Positions 42,916 through 50,846 of a DNA stretch of 64,000 bases are shown one piece after another. Position 1 is the stretch's first letter; each line of letters opens with the position of its first letter. Position numbers and translations under genes: made by a program. The notes beneath the pieces were generated by a model. That model worked only from the letters and a program-made list of their open reading frames with translations. It did not search any database and had not been told where the DNA came from. Origin of the DNA: JAUIET01 sp964352475 (lineage in GTDB: Bacteria > Pseudomonadota > Gammaproteobacteria > Pseudomonadales > JAUIET01); assembly GCA_964352475.1 (NCBI GenBank), contig CAYGSL010000006.1, forward strand, positions 62,001 to 126,000, given 5' to 3'.

Positions 42916-43212
42916 TTACATCACGCCACTAAGAATGTTCTCTGCAACGTGCCGCGGTTTTTCACCAAACTTACCCAGTAAATGGGAAGGATCTGCTTTT
43001 GGATGCTGCCAATACACTTCCCAGGTTAATTTGAGTTCTGAAAACGCGTCTTCCAGCGTTTCTTCAAAACGGCCAGACAATACCCGATCTTCAGGCGTGC
43101 CTCGCTCTTCGACAAATTGGTTTAGCCGTTCCGTGCCCAGCACCCAGCCTGTTGGCGTTAGGTGCCATTCCCATAAATCATTGGTTAATGGCATTAGTTT
43201 CTTCCTGCTCAT
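42916..43212 (-). CDS. Hypothetical protein
   Basis: A 98-residue soluble protein I do not recognise. It is rich in Trp (six), charged, and contains EWHLTPTGWVLGTERLNQ and EVYWQHPKADPSHLLGKFG. There is no signal peptide or membrane segment. An ATG at 43212 follows a weak GAGCAGGAAG-type site. The coherent composition and the lack of a convincing frame on the other strand support coding. Confidence 0.55.
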   Translation of the reverse strand: MSRKKLMPLTNDLWEWHLTPTGWVLGTERLNQFVEERGTPEDRVLSGRFEETLEDAFSELKLTWEVYWQHPKADPSHLLGKFGEKPRHVAENILSGVM

Positions 43213-43487
43213 GCATAATTATTTTTGAGTACCAGCTAAGCGCTTAGTCTCCGATCTCTTGCCGGATGATCCTGCGCTAACTCACGCTTAAATAATCCCA
43301 CAATCGCCTGTCTGTGCATAGTGAGCATCGCATATTTGTTAGCATTACGACCATTTTTTATACAACATCCCTTGATTGTTCCATCGCGTGGAAGTGCTTA
43401 ACTTGTGTACAATAGTAGACTTAGCGCCTTAAAGCTCTAATTCACTTTAACTTCTGCGGCCAAAGTGCCCACTGGAAATCAAATTAA

Positions 43488-44834
43488 ATGAACAACTGGA
43501 CGCCAGACAGTTGGCGATTGAAGCCGGCCGCGCAACAACCTAACTACCCTGATTTGCGGGCCCTGGAAAAGGCTGAGCAGGAACTTGCGGCATGGCCACC
43601 ACTGGTGTTTGCCGCAGAAATTCGCGAACTGCGTAAAAATCTGGCCGATGCGGCCATGGGCAAGGCATTTCTCTTGCAAGGAGGCGATTGCGCCGAGAGC
43701 TTTGACGAAATATCTGCACCGTCAACTCGCGACATGTTCAAAGTGATTCTGCAAATGGCTGCTGTACTAACCTTCGGAGGGCAAAAGCCCGTGGTCAAAG
43801 TTGGCCGGCTTGCAGGCCAGTTTGCCAAGCCGCGCTCGGCTGATACCGAAGTGATCGATGGCGTGGAATTACCCAGCTATCGTGGTGATATGGTAAATGG
43901 AATCGACTTCACGTCCGAGGCCCGTGTTCCAGACCCCCAGCGGCTGGTTCAGGCTTACCACCAATCCACTGCAACGCTTAACTTATTGCGGGCTTTTGCC
44001 AGCGGCGGTCTCGCTGATTTACATGAAATCAACAAGTGGAATTTGGGCTTTGTTGAAAGCAGCCCGTTGCGCAGTCGGTATGAGCAGATGGCCCGCAGAA
44101 TTCAGGAAGCACTGCAATTTATGGAAGTGCTCGGCATCACTAGCGAGACCATGCCAACCTTACGCGAAACTACCTTGTACACCTCGCACGAGGCCTTACT
44201 GTTGAATTACGAACAGGCGCTGGTTCGAACGGATAGCCTGACAGGAATGCAATATGCCTGCTCCGCTCACATGCTATGGATTGGCGAACGCACTCGCCAG
44301 CTTGATGGGGCCCACGTGGAATTTTTTAAAGGCCTGCACAATCCCATAGGCGTAAAGCTGGGTCCGACCGCAAGCGTTGATGAACTGTTAGGTTTGTGCG
44401 ACGCATTGAATCCAGAAAATGACGCTGGCCGTTTAACTTTGATTGCACGCATGGGTGCCGCGGAGGTAGAAGCCCAGTTGCCCAAGCTTGTTGATGCTAT
44501 TCAACGCGAAGGTCGCCAGGTAGTGTGGTCCTGCGACCCTATGCACGGCAATACCCATAAGGCCACAAGCGGATACAAAACCCGCTCTTTCGATAAAATA
44601 CTTGCCGAAATAAAGTCTTTTTTTGCCGTGCTGCAATCACATGGCGCGCATCCTGGTGGCATTCACCTGGAAATGACGGGTCAACACGTGACTGAGTGCA
44701 CCGGTGGTGCTTATCAAATTTCTGACGATGATTTAGCAGAGCGTTACCATACCCAATGCGACCCACGACTGAATGCGGACCAGGTGCTTGAGCTGGCGTT
44801 CTGCGTGGCCGACCTGATGAAGAGTGAGCAGTAG
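43488..44834 (+). CDS. Class II (plant-type) 3-deoxy-7-phosphoheptulonate synthase
   Basis: First enzyme of the shikimate pathway. The start NNWTPDSWRLKPAAQQPNYP, LLQGGDCAESFDE with the metal-ligand Cys, and WSCDPMHGNTHKATSGYKTR are diagnostic of the class II family. The length, 448 aa, is standard. The 275 bases upstream hold no recognisable gene and probably contain its promoter. The following flavoprotein gene starts eight bases after the stop. Confidence 0.96.
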   Translation: MNNWTPDSWRLKPAAQQPNYPDLRALEKAEQELAAWPPLVFAAEIRELRKNLADAAMGKAFLLQGGDCAESFDEISAPSTRDMFKVILQMAAVLTFGGQKPVVKVGRLAGQFAKPRSADTEVIDGVELPSYRGDMVNGIDFTSEARVPDPQRLVQAYHQSTATLNLLRAFASGGLADLHEINKWNLGFVESSPLRSRYEQMARRIQEALQFMEVLGITSETMPTLRETTLYTSHEALLLNYEQALVRTDSLTGMQYACSAHMLWIGERTRQLDGAHVEFFKGLHNPIGVKLGPTASVDELLGLCDALNPENDAGRLTLIARMGAAEVEAQLPKLVDAIQREGRQVVWSCDPMHGNTHKATSGYKTRSFDKILAEIKSFFAVLQSHGAHPGGIHLEMTGQHVTECTGGAYQISDDDLAERYHTQCDPRLNADQVLELAFCVADLMKSEQ

Positions 44835-44841
44835 CACAGCA

Positions 44842-46224
44842 ATGCATGCTGACTTAATAGAAACACTTAACTCTCTTATACCTGAGCTCGACATTGTCAG
44901 TGAGGCCGATAGCCTGCAAAGCTACGCATCTGACTGGACCAAAGAATCGCCAGTAACACCGGAAATAGTACTAAGACCAGCAACTACTGAACAGCTGTCA
45001 GCTATTTTGAGTACATGCAACTCTCTAAAACAAGCGGTGGTAACTCAAGGCGGCCTGACAGGCTTATCGGGTGGCGCCACACCGCAAATCGGCGAGGTAG
45101 CGATATCTTTAAGCAAAATGCGTGGCATTGTCGAGCTAGACAATAAAGGGCAAACCATCACCGTTAAAGCCGGCACGCCCTTACAAGAAATTCAGGAAGC
45201 GGCAGATGCGGCTGGCTTTAAGCTGACCCTGGATCTGGGAGCTCGAGGAAACTGCAGCATTGGCGGCAACGTGTCTACCAATGCCGGTGGCAATCAAGTC
45301 ATTAAATACGGCATGGCCAGAGAGCAGGTACTCGGCCTGGAGGCTGTGAAAGCAGACGGCACCGTGATCAGCGCCATGAATCAAATGCTAAAGAATAACG
45401 CGGGCTACGATTTAAAGCATTTGTTTATAGGTTCGGAGGGCAGCCTGGGAATTATCACCCAGTGCGTACTGCGCTTGCACCCGAAAACTCGCGGCCGCCA
45501 AACCGCCTTGTGCGGCTGCGAGAACTTTGATGCTGTGGTTGCACTTCTACAGCAGTCACAAGCTTGTTTCGGCGGCGTCAGTTCGTTCGAAGTAATGTGG
45601 TCAAGTTTCTACCGCTACGCGATTGACAATGTGGAATACACGCGCGACCCATTGCAGTCGTCTCACGCTTATTACGTGCTGATCGAGATAGAGAGCGACG
45701 GTTCAGAACACGCAGCCGAGCACTGCCTGGAAAACCTCTCGTCTTTTATGGAACAGGGCTTGATCTCAGGTGTGGTATTGGCTCAGTCGGAACGCGAGAG
45801 CGCAGACTTTTGGAATATTCGCGATTCTATCGCGGAAATACTGGGTTTGATGGCGCCACTGGCCAACTTTGATATTGGCGTGCCGATCAAACACATGGAA
45901 GAATTTGTCGGGCGCGTTGAGCGAGAGCTGCACGCCAGTTATCAAGACCTCACCTTAATCGTTTTTGGCCACCTGGGCGACGGTAATCTGCACCTGTGCG
46001 CGAGCACCGGCGAATACGATGATAAGAAAAAAATCTACGCAGATGTTTATCGTATTTCAGCAGACTATGGCGCCACAATCACGGCGGAACATGGAATTGG
46101 CATGAATAAAAAGCCGTATTTATCACTGACCCGCAGTGAAGCTGAAATAAACACGATGCGAGAGTTGAAGCGGTGCCTGGATCCGAACAATATTCTCAAT
46201 CGCGGTCGAATCTTTGATCTTTGA
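44842..46224 (+). CDS. FAD-binding oxidase of the GlcD / D-2-hydroxyacid dehydrogenase group
   Basis: PCMH-type flavoprotein. The FAD-binding segment is QGGLTGLSGGATPQIGEVAI, with NCSIGGNVSTNAGGNQVIKY following. The C-terminal oxidase domain contains GHLGDGNLHLC and ITAEHGIGMNKK, with His residues that bind metal in D-lactate and D-2-hydroxyglutarate dehydrogenases. D-2-hydroxyglutarate is a plausible substrate by overall resemblance. The ATG at 44842 is preferred to a GTG at 44824 that overlaps the DAHP synthase end. Confidence 0.9.
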   Translation: MHADLIETLNSLIPELDIVSEADSLQSYASDWTKESPVTPEIVLRPATTEQLSAILSTCNSLKQAVVTQGGLTGLSGGATPQIGEVAISLSKMRGIVELDNKGQTITVKAGTPLQEIQEAADAAGFKLTLDLGARGNCSIGGNVSTNAGGNQVIKYGMAREQVLGLEAVKADGTVISAMNQMLKNNAGYDLKHLFIGSEGSLGIITQCVLRLHPKTRGRQTALCGCENFDAVVALLQQSQACFGGVSSFEVMWSSFYRYAIDNVEYTRDPLQSSHAYYVLIEIESDGSEHAAEHCLENLSSFMEQGLISGVVLAQSERESADFWNIRDSIAEILGLMAPLANFDIGVPIKHMEEFVGRVERELHASYQDLTLIVFGHLGDGNLHLCASTGEYDDKKKIYADVYRISADYGATITAEHGIGMNKKPYLSLTRSEAEINTMRELKRCLDPNNILNRGRIFDL

Positions 46225-46280
46225 TGCTCACGTCAGCAAGCAAACGTCCTGCATTCACGAAGCAACCACTAAAACCACAT

Positions 46281-47027
46281 TTACAAATTAGCGGTAATCG
46301 CCGACGTTAATGAGGCAGGTGTTTGCCGTGCAAGCCTTGGAATCAGCGTAAGATCGACAATCATTGGATTGTGGTCTGAGCTATACACGTCTTCTACGCT
46401 GGAGGTTTTGCCTTTCAAGCCACGCACAAACACATGATCCAGCGCCATACCAAACGCCTGTTTTCGACAATCAAATGGAAAGTGTACGGCTTCAAGGCCC
46501 AATATCTGGATGATGTCGTCTACTACAGACAAGCGCTTTCTACGCCAGGTGTTGAAATCACCGGCAAAGATAATCGGGCCGTGATGATGTAGCAATTCGT
46601 CCAGCAAAGCATACAACTGGCGCTTAAAGCTGCGCACACCAGCGGTGAAATTGATCGCGTGCACATTGGCAACCATCAGATTGAGTTCAATATCAACAAG
46701 TTTATATTCTGAAATCAGGGCGGCCTTGGGTATGCGTGTCCAGGGTTCTCTGTGACTGTGCAAGCTGCGGTTCTCTGTCTGCGCGGCCGACAGTGTCATT
46801 ACACCTGTACTGTGGTCCGGCCGGGTAAAGCCTGGCGCAAAAGACCAGCAACATTCCTCACCGAACAGTGACGGCATGTTGTATTCAAGCTTGGCTTCCT
46901 GCAATAAAGCAATATCAACCGTTTTACACAAGCCACTAAAATCACGCTGCCAACCTTTGTGCTTGCCTTTGGCGATATTCCAATTCAGTAGACGAATATT
47001 GTCGGGATCAAGAGCGGGTCGTAGCAT
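46281..47027 (-). CDS. Endonuclease/exonuclease/phosphatase family protein
   Basis: A metal-dependent hydrolase of the EEP fold. Motifs in order are LLNWNIAKGKHKGW near the N terminus, LLQEAKLEY with the metal-binding Glu, VHAINF, the FAGDFNTWRRKR catalytic motif, and the YSSDHNPMIVDL terminus with the Asp-His pair. No signal peptide is visible. The target may be DNA, a lipid head group or an RNA end; it cannot be told. It stands alone. Confidence 0.87.
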   Translation of the reverse strand: MLRPALDPDNIRLLNWNIAKGKHKGWQRDFSGLCKTVDIALLQEAKLEYNMPSLFGEECCWSFAPGFTRPDHSTGVMTLSAAQTENRSLHSHREPWTRIPKAALISEYKLVDIELNLMVANVHAINFTAGVRSFKRQLYALLDELLHHHGPIIFAGDFNTWRRKRLSVVDDIIQILGLEAVHFPFDCRKQAFGMALDHVFVRGLKGKTSSVEDVYSSDHNPMIVDLTLIPRLARQTPASLTSAITANL

Positions 47028-47166
47028 TTAGCGAATGTACTTTCTGAAAACTGTAGTAAGGGTTCATTTACAGTATGGTGAGTGAATTGAATACTGACAA
47101 TAGGGCGAACCGCAATTTTGTGTATCATTGTCACCATCTAAAGTTTCTCCCTGCCAGGAGTTCTCT

Positions 47167-47277
47167 ATGCTTAAACACCCTATGCAGACCGTAATATTGA
47201 TCGGCCAGGCAATGCGCGCAATCAAGACTGCCTATCCAGAGATGCCTGCGAGCAGTCGTGCAATAGGTTTCAGCTAA
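47167..47277 (+). CDS. Candidate 36-aa small protein
   Basis: A short frame, MLKHPMQTVILIGQAMRAIK continuing to IGFS, preceded by a strong AGGAG six bases before the ATG. It is amphipathic with a basic helix and lies 22 bases upstream of the membrane protein gene at 47300. It might be a leader or a small protein. The evidence is the ribosome-binding site alone. Confidence 0.35.
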   Translation: MLKHPMQTVILIGQAMRAIKTAYPEMPASSRAIGFS

Positions 47278-47299
47278 GCTCGATAGGCGCAGCACGGTA

Positions 47300-47980
47300 A
47301 TGCCTGGCGCGTTTATAGCCGCAGTAGCAGGGATTGTCCCGATTCTTGCCGTGCATATTGCCTACGCCATCAGCATCAAGGAGGGCTTTTCGCCCACATG
47401 CTTCCCCTACATTGAAGGTTGCACCTCAATTTCAGCGGCTGCGCGCAATGGTAATGCCTTGTTCCTGTTCCGCGGCTTGATAATTCCGTGCAGCATTATA
47501 ATGGTAGCGTATTGGCGATTGGTGCAGCTGTGGTTGACATCAATAGATCAAGAACCCAGCAAGCACAAAGCGATATTGTATTTGGGAGCAACTGGATCAC
47601 TGTTTTTAATCTTATATGCAGATTACCTGGGCTCTTCGGGTGAAGCATATCGCTGGATGCGTCGCTATGGCATATTCATGTTTTTTGGCTTAACGCCTTT
47701 AGCTCAGCTTTTGCAGGTTCGCGCGCTGCTGCGCATTTCGCAGTTCAACAGTTTTGTTGCAGCTCAGATTCACCTGGTTCGATGGCAGGCCGGCTTTTGC
47801 CTGATCATGCTAGTGTGCGGTGTAATCAGTGTTACAGCCGACTGGCTGGGGCTGAAGACTCACGAGCTTGGTAATGCTCTGGAGTGGGTGTTTGCCTGGT
47901 TCATATTCAACTATTTCCTTATTACTGCCTTACTCTGGTCGCGATCCGGAGTTGGGTTTTCTGTAACGTCTAATTGCTAA
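47300..47980 (+). CDS. Multi-span membrane protein, Frag1/DRAM-like
   Basis: A 226-aa integral membrane protein with about six hydrophobic segments. The layout, with an early loop SIKEGFSPTCFPYIEGCTSI between segments 1 and 2 and R-Y-G-I-F-M-F-F-G in the middle, resembles Frag1/DRAM/Sfk1 proteins. The function in bacteria is unknown. A second membrane protein gene follows at 48113 on the same strand. Confidence 0.68.
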   Translation: MPGAFIAAVAGIVPILAVHIAYAISIKEGFSPTCFPYIEGCTSISAAARNGNALFLFRGLIIPCSIIMVAYWRLVQLWLTSIDQEPSKHKAILYLGATGSLFLILYADYLGSSGEAYRWMRRYGIFMFFGLTPLAQLLQVRALLRISQFNSFVAAQIHLVRWQAGFCLIMLVCGVISVTADWLGLKTHELGNALEWVFAWFIFNYFLITALLWSRSGVGFSVTSNC

Positions 47981-48112
47981 TTTCGCCGCCTGAGAGGGTA
48001 TTTGGTGGCTTTATAAACTCTATTTTTTAGAGTACTATGTTTTTTAGAGATATTGATAACACTAGCGCGTCCCACGATTGGTAATTCGCGTCTTCGGCAA
48101 TAGGAAGCAGGA

Positions 48113-48646
48113 ATGAATAGTGAACAATTGGTGCCCGTGCCCGGCGAGAAAACTGGCAATGGAGAAAATTCGCAACCGACAATAGCGCGACAGCTATTGT
48201 GGGTGTGGGCAGTGTGTGGGCTGCTGTTATTTAGCTCGCTTGAACTGCAACCACCCATAGCGGCAAAGTATTGGTTGCTGCTGCTAGTGATCGGGGTGAG
48301 CACCTCAATTTGCTTAGTCGCAATCTGGCTGCGCAGCGCTGATGAAACTGCGCAGGCAGCGGCTAAACCTTGGGTGCTACATTACTCAGCGCTGTTAGTT
48401 GTGGGTGCTTTGGCAGTTTTGAATCTTCAACACACAGGGGCACAAGCGGAAGCAGCTGCGTATTCTCTGTTACTGACCTGTAGCTTGGGCTTTATGACAG
48501 CAGGTATTTATTTGCAAAAGAGGTTTTTGGCGTTCGGTCTGGCATTAGCCTTCTGTTACTTGTACTGGATGTTACAAGGAGCGGCACCAGGACTGGTCAC
48601 CGGCTTGGTTTTCGCCGGTGGCCTGCTCTCAATATCACGCGCATAG
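48113..48646 (+). CDS. Hypothetical membrane protein
   Basis: A 177-residue protein I do not recognise. A 25-residue polar N-terminal tail is followed by about six hydrophobic segments, starting LLWVWAVCGLLLFSSLEL and ending PGLVTGLVFAGGLLSI. AGGA lies ahead of the ATG. It precedes the winged-helix regulator by 29 bases and may be cotranscribed with it. Confidence 0.65.
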   Translation: MNSEQLVPVPGEKTGNGENSQPTIARQLLWVWAVCGLLLFSSLELQPPIAAKYWLLLLVIGVSTSICLVAIWLRSADETAQAAAKPWVLHYSALLVVGALAVLNLQHTGAQAEAAAYSLLLTCSLGFMTAGIYLQKRFLAFGLALAFCYLYWMLQGAAPGLVTGLVFAGGLLSISRA

Positions 48647-48675
48647 AATCTATAATTGTTATACGGCACCTCTCG

Positions 48676-49145
48676 ATGAACGCCAGCCTGCAATTAGACC
48701 TCAGTGGTTTCGATCGGCTGCTAGAGCATCGGTCGCGGCTGGTGATTTGTGTTTTACTGGGTGCAGAGCAAAGCCTTAACTTTCGTGATTTCAAACAATT
48801 ACTCAATGAAACCGATGGTAATCTANNNNNNNNNNNNNNNNNNNNNNNNNNNNNNNNNNNNNNNNNNNNNNNNNNNNNNNNNNNNNNNNNNNNNNNNNNN
48901 NNNNNNNNNNNNNNNNNNNNNNNNNAAGCCTTAACTTTCGTGATTTCAAACAATTACTCAATGAAACCGATGGTAATCTAGGTGCGCAGCTGAGAAAACT
49001 GGAAGACGCAGGCTACTTAAAAGTGAAAAAGGAATTTTCAGATCGCAAGCCAATCAGTCGATATTCGCTGACTAAGAAAGGTCTTGGCGCGCTTGCCGAA
49101 CACGTGGACGCCCTGCAACGCCTTACCCAGGAATTTCAAGTGTGA
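48676..49145 (+). CDS. Winged-helix DNA-binding regulator (PF13601-like), interrupted by an assembly gap
   Basis: When one of the two identical 55-bp flanks and the 100 N are removed, the frame runs without break from the ATG at 48676 to the stop at 49145 and gives 104 aa. The product has an N-terminal helix, LNFRDFKQLLNETDGNL as the helix-turn-helix, then LRKLEDAGYLKVKKEF and ISRYSLTKKGLGAL as the wing. This is the pattern of small MarR/ArsR-like single-domain regulators. Its neighbours are a membrane protein upstream and a hydrolase downstream. The effector is unknown. Confidence 0.78.
48771..48980. repeat. 100-N scaffold gap flanked by identical 55-bp sequences (assembly artefact)
   Basis: Bases 48771-48825 and 48926-48980 are identical; 48826-48925 are N. 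Exactly 100 N between perfectly overlapping contig ends is the mark of a scaffolder that failed to merge them. The true sequence most likely has one copy and no gap, as the intact reading frame shows. Confidence 0.9.
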
Positions 49146-49169
49146 TTCGGTTACACTTCGCCCCCTTTT

Positions 49170-50051
49170 ATGCTGCGGCGAATCCAGGGAGCCTCTGAAT
49201 TGGCAAACGTTCAAGAAGCCAACATCAATTTCAAAGTGTCCGATGAGCTTGTGCTGAAAGCAACCGCTTATGGTGAACCGGGTGCAAACATTGTGCTGTT
49301 CGCACACGGCGGCGGGCAAACACGATTCTCGTGGGGGAATACCGCGCGCGCACTGGCACTTGAAGGTTGGTATGCAATTGCCTATGACCATCGTGGGCAC
49401 GGCGAATCGAGTTGGGTCAAAGACCAGGATTACGCCTTGCCCCGCTTCGCAGATGACTTACATGCGCTGGTGAAACAACTGCCTGCCCAGCCAGTAGTGG
49501 TGGGTGCATCACTTGGTGGCATGAGTGCAATGCTGGCAGAGGGCGAAACCGCGGAGCAGCTGTTTCGGGCAGTGGTGCTGGTGGATATTACACCGCGCAT
49601 GAATGACGAAGGCGCCAAAGGCATTATCGGCTTTATGATGGAGCGTGTTGAGGAGGGCTTTGGTAGTCTGGAGGAAGCTGCCGATGTAATCGCTAGCTAC
49701 ACACAACGACCAAAACGCAAAAATCTTGATGGTCTCAGCAAGAATTTACGACTGGATGACGACGGTCGCTATCGCTGGCATTGGGACCCCGCTTTCGCCC
49801 GGCAACGCCACGGCGTAGAGAACCTGGGGCTTCCAGAACGTTTGGAAACTGCGGTACAGAACATCTCAGCACCTATGTTGTTGATTCGTGGCGCCAGAAG
49901 TAATCTGGTCACTGAAGAACTGGCTGAGGAATTTTTGCGTCAGGTGCCACACGCAGAACAGGTGGACGTGGCAAATGCACACCACATGGTGGCAGGTGAT
50001 CGTAACGATATATTCTCTGCAGCGGTAATTGACTTCGTGCAGCGTTTATAA
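49170..50051 (+). CDS. Alpha/beta-fold hydrolase
   Basis: A serine hydrolase of about 283-293 aa. The oxyanion segment is FAHGGGQTRFSWGNTA, YDHRGHGES follows, and the nucleophile elbow is GASLGGMSAM. The catalytic Asp is probably in LLIRGARSNLV's neighbourhood and the His in ANAHHMVAGDRND. A peroxidase-like or carboxylesterase role is possible. The ATG at 49170 lacks a good ribosome-binding site; a TTG at 49200 preceded by AGGGAG is a serious alternative start. Confidence 0.85.
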   Translation: MLRRIQGASELANVQEANINFKVSDELVLKATAYGEPGANIVLFAHGGGQTRFSWGNTARALALEGWYAIAYDHRGHGESSWVKDQDYALPRFADDLHALVKQLPAQPVVVGASLGGMSAMLAEGETAEQLFRAVVLVDITPRMNDEGAKGIIGFMMERVEEGFGSLEEAADVIASYTQRPKRKNLDGLSKNLRLDDDGRYRWHWDPAFARQRHGVENLGLPERLETAVQNISAPMLLIRGARSNLVTEELAEEFLRQVPHAEQVDVANAHHMVAGDRNDIFSAAVIDFVQRL

Positions 50052-50065
50052 GCAACAACGACCGC

Positions 50066-50740
50066 CTACTCTACAATACGAACAACGTCGCCAAGGTCGG
50101 CGCGCCCCACTCGGCAATTGTTTGCCGGGTGCTCTTCATCTTCATAGCCAAATGACACACCAAACAACACTTTGTTTGTCTCTGCAACATTCAAAGCCTC
50201 GCGCAGCATATCGGCATTCATACTTAGCGCGGTCTGTGGGCAGCTTGCAAGTCCGTGAGCCACCAGGCTAAGCATCACCGATTGAGCATACATGCCCAAA
50301 TCAGCCGCCTCGCGCAGCCCAAAAGGCTCCGGCAGAAAAAAGAACGCGACATGAGGCGCGTCAAAAAAAACGAAATTTCGCATGAAGGCCTCGTTTCGGC
50401 GCTGTTTGTCCTCTCGAGCAATATCCTGCGCTGAATAAAGCTGGTTGGCAGCATCGTATTGGCGTTCTTTGTAAACACCCTCGTATTGCCCGTCATAAGG
50501 GAAGTCCATGCTGAACTGACCTTCAAGAAAACCGTTGCTAAATTTCTCTCGCAGCTCATCGCATTTGGCACCACTGGCAACCACAACTTGCCACGGCTGG
50601 GTATTGCAATTGGAGGGCGCATGTTGCGCGCATTGAAAGACGCTCTCAATAACAGAGCGGTCAACAGGCTCTTTTTTAAAGCCGCGAACACTGCGTCGCT
50701 GCTTGACAATCTCGGAAAAAACCTGGCGCCGATCACTCAT
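50066..50740 (-). CDS. Nitroreductase family protein
   Basis: FMN-dependent NAD(P)H oxidoreductase. The N terminus IVKQRRSVRGFKKEPVDR and APSNCNTQPWQVVV bind FMN phosphate and ring; the C-terminal ASCPQTALSMNADMLREAL and FGVSFGYEDEEHPANN complete the fold. The length of 225 aa from the ATG at 50740 is typical. An ATG further upstream at 50812 overlaps the rapA side and is less likely. It is divergent from rapA. Confidence 0.9.
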   Translation of the reverse strand: MSDRRQVFSEIVKQRRSVRGFKKEPVDRSVIESVFQCAQHAPSNCNTQPWQVVVASGAKCDELREKFSNGFLEGQFSMDFPYDGQYEGVYKERQYDAANQLYSAQDIAREDKQRRNEAFMRNFVFFDAPHVAFFFLPEPFGLREAADLGMYAQSVMLSLVAHGLASCPQTALSMNADMLREALNVAETNKVLFGVSFGYEDEEHPANNCRVGRADLGDVVRIVE

Positions 50741-50846
50741 ACTAAACTCATTGCACTGTTTACTGTTTCGATGTCGCATTGTCCTTGAAAAGCTGGCGAA
50801 AAGCACTAACATAGCGTGCCGTTTTCAGACTCGATCTCTTACCAGA

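Noticed and set aside
43408..43413. TACAAT as a -10 box for the class II DAHP synthase gene
   Set aside because: No acceptable -35 hexamer lies 16-18 bases upstream.
48771..48980. Genuine tandem duplication or small mobile element
   Set aside because: Exactly 100 N between identical ends is a scaffolding signature, and collapsing restores a normal gene.
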